64,000 nucleotides of DNA. Source: Choricystis sp. odSpoLacu1. Lineage: Eukaryota > Chlorophyta > Trebouxiophyceae. Location of the stretch: the NCBI GenBank assembly GCA_958009055.1, contig OY253653.1, forward strand, positions 868,001 through 932,000. Reading direction: 5' to 3'. Under the pieces are notes generated by a model that did no database searches, was not told the DNA's origin, and was given only the letters and a program-made list of their open reading frames with translations. Positions 59,850-64,000 of this stretch are shown one piece after another; the first letter of the stretch is position 1; every line of letters begins with the position of its first letter. The translations under genes and the position numbers were made by a program.

Positions 59850-60835
59850 TCACTTCTTGGACTTCTTAGCGGCAGCGGCTTTGGGCGCGGCCACCTTCTT
59901 GACGGAGGCAGGCAGGCGCTTGGGCGCGGCCACCTTTTTGGCAGCGGCGGGCTTGCGCTTGGGCGCGACCGCTTTTTTGGCGGGGGGCGCCGATTTCTTG
60001 GCGACGCGCTTGCGCGCGGGCGCGACCGTCGTAGTGGCCTTGGCGGCGGGCTTCTGTGAGTGCAGGGTGGAGGGGAGAGGGGGGGGGAGGTGGTTAAGTG
60101 GGCAGGCAGACAGGCGGCGCAAACAAAACTGCCTCCCCGCCCCTCTCTCTCTCTCTCCACCCCACTCACCGGCTTGGCCGCGATGTCGTCCGCCGCGGCG
60201 GCGCGGGCGGCGCGGGCAGGCAGCTTGCGGCCGCCCGCGCGTGCGGCGGGCGCAGCCTTTTTCGCGCACAGCTTCTTTGGCGCCTCCTCGGCCGCCTCCT
60301 CCTCCTCCTCGGCCACGTCCTCCTCCTCGTGAGCAGCATCGTCCGCCTGTAGGGTGTCAGGGGGGCGGGTGGGGCGGATTTGGTGGCGGGGCGGGGTGTG
60401 GTAGGGTCGCTTGCGTGGGCGCCACTCAGCCGCGCGGTTTTTGAATAAAAACGCACGGCGCGCATGCGTGTGCGGCAGGTCGCCCGCCTCGGACACGTCC
60501 CACGGGTGTTTTAACATCGAGGCCAGTGCATATGGTGGGGCGCGGGGGGCGGGAGAGCGGGCCGAGGGCGGGTGGGGGGGGAGGCGAGCGGGCTTTCAAA
60601 CGCATGCCCACGGACCGCCGCCGCCCGGCACGCCCGCCGGGCCGCCGCACCCTCCAGACTCGTGGCACAACCTCCCCCTTCCACACCGCCTCACCTCGTC
60701 AAACTCGCCCGCGGCGGGGGACTCGCCCTGGGACGCGACCGCGGCCATCAGCTCCTCGGTGGTGAGGAGTTTGCCCGCCTCGTCGTCGAGGGCGGGAGGG
60801 GGCAGGGGGGAGCGGACGGGGGAGGAGAGAGCCAT
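59850..60835 (-). CDS. Lys/Ala-rich chromatin-like protein with acidic block
   Basis: Three exons: 60835-60695, 60346-60170 and 60053-59850 (173 aa). The first 47 residues are neutral (KLLTTEELMAAVASQGESPA). Next is a Glu run (HEEEDVAEEEEEAAEEAPKK), then Lys/Ala/Pro repeats (KKVAAPKR, KKAVAPKR, KKVAAPKA) ending KSKK, like the tail of histone H1. No winged-helix globular domain is present, so it is not a full H1. Could be a DNA-compacting or nucleolar protein. The 348-nt intron 1 contains an open stretch (60360-60520) that I judged to be intron because it has TTA and other rare A/T codons. Confidence 0.65.
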
Positions 60836-61117
60836 TTTGGGGGGTGGGGTGGTGAGGGTTGGTGGTGGGGGCGGGAGGTGGAGAAACGAAAAGCAAGAGT
60901 AGCGAGAGCGCAGGAGACGAACGAAAACAAAACGACCACACAAACCCCCACTTCCACAAAACGCCACGAACTTCCACAAACCGTTTGCTGTCACTTTTTC
61001 GCCCGCCCCGCTCCCTGTCTGTGCCGGCCCGACCCCTCTCCCGCGTGCCACACGTTCAAGCACATTGGTCTGCTGCCACATTTGGCCCACAACCTTCATC
61101 CCTCCCCCCCCCCGCCC

Positions 61118-61565
61118 ATGCCACCCGCCGCGCCCCCCCCGTTTCACACGATCGATGCCGCGCTCACGTCGCCCAAGGTCCGCCTCGCGTTGGGCGTGCA
61201 CGACGCGGGCGCGGGTAGTGGCGTGAGTACCGTGCCCACGCGCGCCCCCCGCTACATCGGGTTGAGGTTTTCGCCTGACGCGGCCGACACGCGCGACCGA
61301 GTGCTCGGCGTCTGCGCTGCTGGCGCCCCCGATGAAACCCGCTGCCCCGGCCACCGCCTGGACTTTGCGGCCACGAGCCTGGGGCGGGCGCCAGTGTGCT
61401 GCCTCGCGTGCGGGGGCCCGATTTTTGTGTCGGTCGTCAAGACGGGGGGGGTCAACGGCGGGGCGCGGCGTCAAGGCGGTGCGCGGGGGCGTGTGCGTCG
61501 GGTTCAAGTGCATGAGTGTGGGGCACTGTGGCAAGCAGGGCGCGTGGAGAGCGTTGGGTGGTTGA
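61118..61565 (+). CDS. Small Cys-rich protein, unrecognised, frame broken by a G-run
   Basis: Starts at 61118; open as given to 61600, but removing one G from the G8 run at 61444-61451 gives 148 aa ending at 61565. In the repaired frame two Cys pairs come together: VCCLACGGPIF and VGFKCMSVGHCGKQ, as in a zinc ribbon; in the unrepaired frame the second pair is lost. Before them are RYIGLRFSPDAADTRDRVLGVC and CPGHRLDF. I do not recognise the family. The 282-bp spacer to the divergent Lys-rich gene should hold both promoters. Confidence 0.5.
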
Positions 61566-61613
61566 GTAAGGCGGGGGAAAAAAAAAACTACATCTTTTAA
61601 GTCTTTGCAACAT

Positions 61614-62775
61614 TCAAAAATCAGCGTGCGCCAACGGCACCAGGTCCCCCCCCCCAAACGGCGCCCGGCACAGCGGGCACTCGGGCTTGCGGGCCGCCCA
61701 CTCGGCGACGCAGGCCCAGCAGAAGACGTGGCCGCACGGGGTGGCGGTGGGGGTGGCGCGCGCGCCCAGGCAGAGAGGACAGCGGCGGTGGGGGGGGGGA
61801 GGGGCGGTGGTGGCGTCGTCGTCTTCGGCACGAGGCGGGACGGGCGCTGCCATGCCCACAGGTGTGCCATCGTCCGCCAGGATGACGGCGTGGCGGGAGG
61901 GAAGGGGGGAGGGAGCGTGCGTGTGCGTCTCCGCCGCCGCCTGCCTCTCCCCTCCACCCCCCACCACCGCGTCCGCCGCCGCCTTGCCCGCCGCCACCGC
62001 CAGCTGGGCCGCCAGGAAGGCGCCCAGCACGGCGTACGAGGCGTCGCCCCCCGGGGCGCGGCGGCCGGCGTGCACGTGTCGAATGCCGGTCGCGCGTTTG
62101 GGCCACGCCAGGTAAGCCCCATACACATAGAACAGGGCCAGGTGGGCACGGGCTGCGGTGGCGCCGTGAGCGGACGCCCAGGAGCGGGCGGTGGTGAGGG
62201 CGGTGGTGAGGGTGGCGCGCAGCGGGGAAGGTGCTGGTGTGGCAGCAGCCGGCACGTCTCGCCGGCGCGGCGGCCACGCGTCACTGCCGCCGCTGGCACC
62301 CCCGTCCAGCATATAAGGCACCGCCGTGCGCAGCAGCACGTAGGCGGCCCGCCGGGCGGGGCCGGGGGGAGCGCCAGCAGCAGAGGCGGCGACGCCTCCA
62401 CGACCCCCACCCCCTGCCACCTGCACCAAATCACAGTACTCCTCCCCTGGTGTCGCCACCCCGACTCCCGTCGTCAGGCCGTGGTACAGCAGGGTGGCTG
62501 CCGCCCGCGCCTCGCGCGACCAGGCAGCTGCCGTCGCCGGCCCCGCAACGCGGCGGCTGGCGTCGGCCAGGGAGTCGCCCAGGGCGCGTTCGTAGGCGTC
62601 ATCCTTTTGGGAGGCGCGCACCAGGTCGGGGGCGGAGGCCAGGGGGAAGGGTGGCGGGGCGCTGGGGGGTGGGGAGGGGGGGATGTCAGCATGGAGAAGG
62701 ACAGCACCACACACCCATGTGCGCGCCCGCCCGGTGTTCACCCGCCCTCACTCAACACACTCACTCTTCGGCCAT
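61614..62775 (-). CDS. PEX10: Peroxin 10, RING-type peroxisomal E3 ligase
   Basis: Member of the PEX2-PEX10-PEX12 retrotranslocation channel that ubiquitinates PEX5. Exon 1 is only 11 nt (62775-62765), exon 2 62661-61614; together 352 aa. The short exon is supported because MAED joins APPPFPLASAPDLVRASQKD, matching the PEX10 N-terminus. Membrane part: ARAAATLLYHGLTTGVG, ARRAAYVLLRTAVPYML, HLALFYVYGAYLAWPKRATGI and ASYAVLGAFLAAQLAV. C-terminal RING: CPLCLG, PCGHVFCWACVAEWA, CPLCR. Divergent from ClpR4. Confidence 0.93.
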
Positions 62776-62957
62776 GGTCGTGTGTGGTGTGGGGAGTGCG
62801 CCGCGCGCCACGCGCGAGACGGAAAAAGAGAAACGCGAGAGTGTTTTTTTTTTTTTTCGCTCACTCCCGAGCCAGAAAAGCGTGTTCCGCCCTGGGGTGG
62901 GGCTCCGCGAATTCGCCTCTGCACACCCTTCTCTCACCCGCGTCTCACACCCCACAA
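62776..62957. promoter_or_regulatory. Divergent intergenic region, PEX10 / ClpR4
   Basis: 182 bp between start codons; contains a T-run at 62846-62858. Shared promoter inferred. Confidence 0.45.
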
Positions 62958-64000
62958 ATGCGACAGGGCACAGCCCTGCCCGCGCGCGCCGCGCCCGCGT
63001 GCGCGCCGCGCGCCGTGCCGCGTGCGCCGCCCACCGGCGCGTGCCCCCGCCGCGGCGACGTGGCGGTTGTGCGGGTGAGTGTGTGAGAGAGGAATACGCG
63101 CGCGAATTGGTGGTGGGGTGAAGGGTGGATGCTGTGCGACGGGCGGGAGGCGAGAGCGCGTCGGCCCCCTCGACCGCCCTCGACCACCACGGCGGCCCGC
63201 GTGTCGGCGTTCTGGCTGTGTGGCCCGCCGACACGCCGACACCGCCACACTCTCCCCGCCATCGGCCCTCATTGCGAGTCGACATGCCTTTCCCATCTGC
63301 GCAAAACAGACACGCACCACGCCCACACCCGCCCACAAAAACAAAACACACACCCTCCGCAGGTCATCCCGCAACTCGGCGCCGACGGCCGCAAGGCGCC
63401 GCCCGACCTGCCCTCATTCCTACTGAAGGAGAGGATCGTGTACTTGGTGAGCGTGGATGGCGTGTGTGGGGAGGAGGAGGAGGCGGTGAGAGATGGGGAA
63501 GCACAACGCGAAGAAGGCACCCGCCCTCACCTCCCCACCACCACTCCCCACAGGGCATGGCCCTCGTCCCCTCCGTCACCGAACTCCTGGTGGCGGAGAT
63601 GCTGTACCTGCAGTACGATGACCCCCGCAAACCCATCTACCTCTACATCAACTCTGCGGGCGTGGTCGGAGGGAAACGTGGCTCCCGCCTCGGCTACGAA
63701 ACCGAAGCCCTCTCCATCTACGACACCATGCGCCACGTCAAGCCCCCCATCCGCACGCTGTGCGTGGGGACGGCGTACGGGGAGGCGGCGCTGCTGCTGG
63801 CGGCGGGGGAGAAGGGGACACGCGCGGCGCTGCCGTCGGCGTCCATCATGTTGAGGCAGCCGATGCAGCGGTATGCTCAAATGCAGGCATCCGACGTGGA
63901 CATCTACAGGAAGGAGATGAGGAAGACGAAGGCCAAGCTGGTGAGTAGTGTGGGAGTAGTGTGGGAGGAGAGAGAGAGAGAGAGAGAGAGAAACACGCAT
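62958..64000 (+). CDS. CLPR4: Plastid Clp protease non-catalytic subunit ClpR4 (partial, 3' end outside window)
   Basis: Exons 62958-63074, 63363-63446 and 63554-63940; the next intron (GTGAGT at 63941, with a GA tract) runs off the window. N-terminus is Ala/Arg/Pro/Cys-rich, a transit peptide. The Clp fold is clear: PPDLPSFLLKERIVYL-GMALVPSVTELLVAEMLYLQYDD, KPIYLYINSAG, LGYETEALSIYDTM and PPIRTLCVG. The catalytic Ser is replaced (TAYGEAALLLAAG where ClpP has MAASMGA) and the His position reads MLRQP, so it is a ClpR. The pattern is closest to ClpR4 as I recall it; ClpR3 is the alternative. Confidence 0.88.
63967..63991. repeat. (GA)n tract in ClpR4 intron 3
   Basis: About 25 nt of GA repeat 26 nt after the donor. 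Confidence 0.85.

Noticed and set aside
60360..60520. Possible extra exon of the Lys-rich gene (HPWDVSEAGDLPHTHARR in frame)
   Set aside because: Contains a TTA codon and A/T-rich run unlike real exons here, has no convincing acceptor, and is not needed for phase.

Overview
The window is GC-rich (roughly 70%) nuclear DNA from a photosynthetic eukaryote, most likely a chlorophyte green alga. Many genes encode plastid proteins with N-terminal transit-peptide-like leaders and no preceding signal peptide: PTOX, RbcX, a lumenal PsbP-domain protein, DEG1, ClpR4, plastid bL28, ribose-5-phosphate isomerase and NTR. This argues for a primary plastid. TGTAA, the usual chlorophyte poly(A) signal, lies just past several stop codons. 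Genes are dense (about one per 2 kb) and many have short GT-AG introns of about 80-350 nt. The genus cannot be assigned from the sequence alone. I saw no transposon, tRNA, rRNA or CRISPR.

Layout. 1-6.2 kb: VWA protein (3' end outside the window) divergent from PRMT5, then MnmG/MTO1. 6.4-20.8 kb: one apparently intronless VPS13 lipid-transfer gene of about 4,800 codons. 21-25.7 kb: PTOX and RbcX (divergent), then a DNL zinc-finger HSP70 escort. 25.9-33 kb: an unknown protein, ZNF598/Hel2, a PsbP-like protein, a complex I NDUFA7-like subunit and ARL1. 33.6-41.2 kb: eL36, RPI, proteasome RPT1, a small Cys/His-rich protein and a DENN protein. 41.5-49.3 kb: plant-type MATH/TRAF1 protein, Aurora kinase, an HMG-box/histone-fold fusion and thioredoxin reductase. 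49.4-57.2 kb: TFIP11, plastid bL28, DEG1, a small unknown and a Tim44-like (mL45-type) protein. 57.3-64 kb: a pseudokinase, TatD, a Lys-rich chromatin-like protein, a small Cys protein, PEX10 and ClpR4 (runs off the right edge).

The genes do not form one pathway. They are housekeeping genes with a clear share of organelle quality control: Rubisco assembly (RbcX), HSP70 maintenance (DNL), proteolysis (DEG1, ClpR4, RPT1), ribosome quality control (ZNF598) and plastid redox (PTOX, NTR). Nine neighbouring pairs are divergent with start codons only about 100-280 bp apart, suggesting compact bidirectional promoters.

Important caveat: at least eight genes are broken by small frameshifts, nearly all in G/C homopolymers. 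Most are repaired by removing one base from the run, which looks like systematic homopolymer overcalling in the assembly, not pseudogenes. Exon models were built by eye from splice consensus, reading phase and family similarity recalled from knowledge, not from transcripts.
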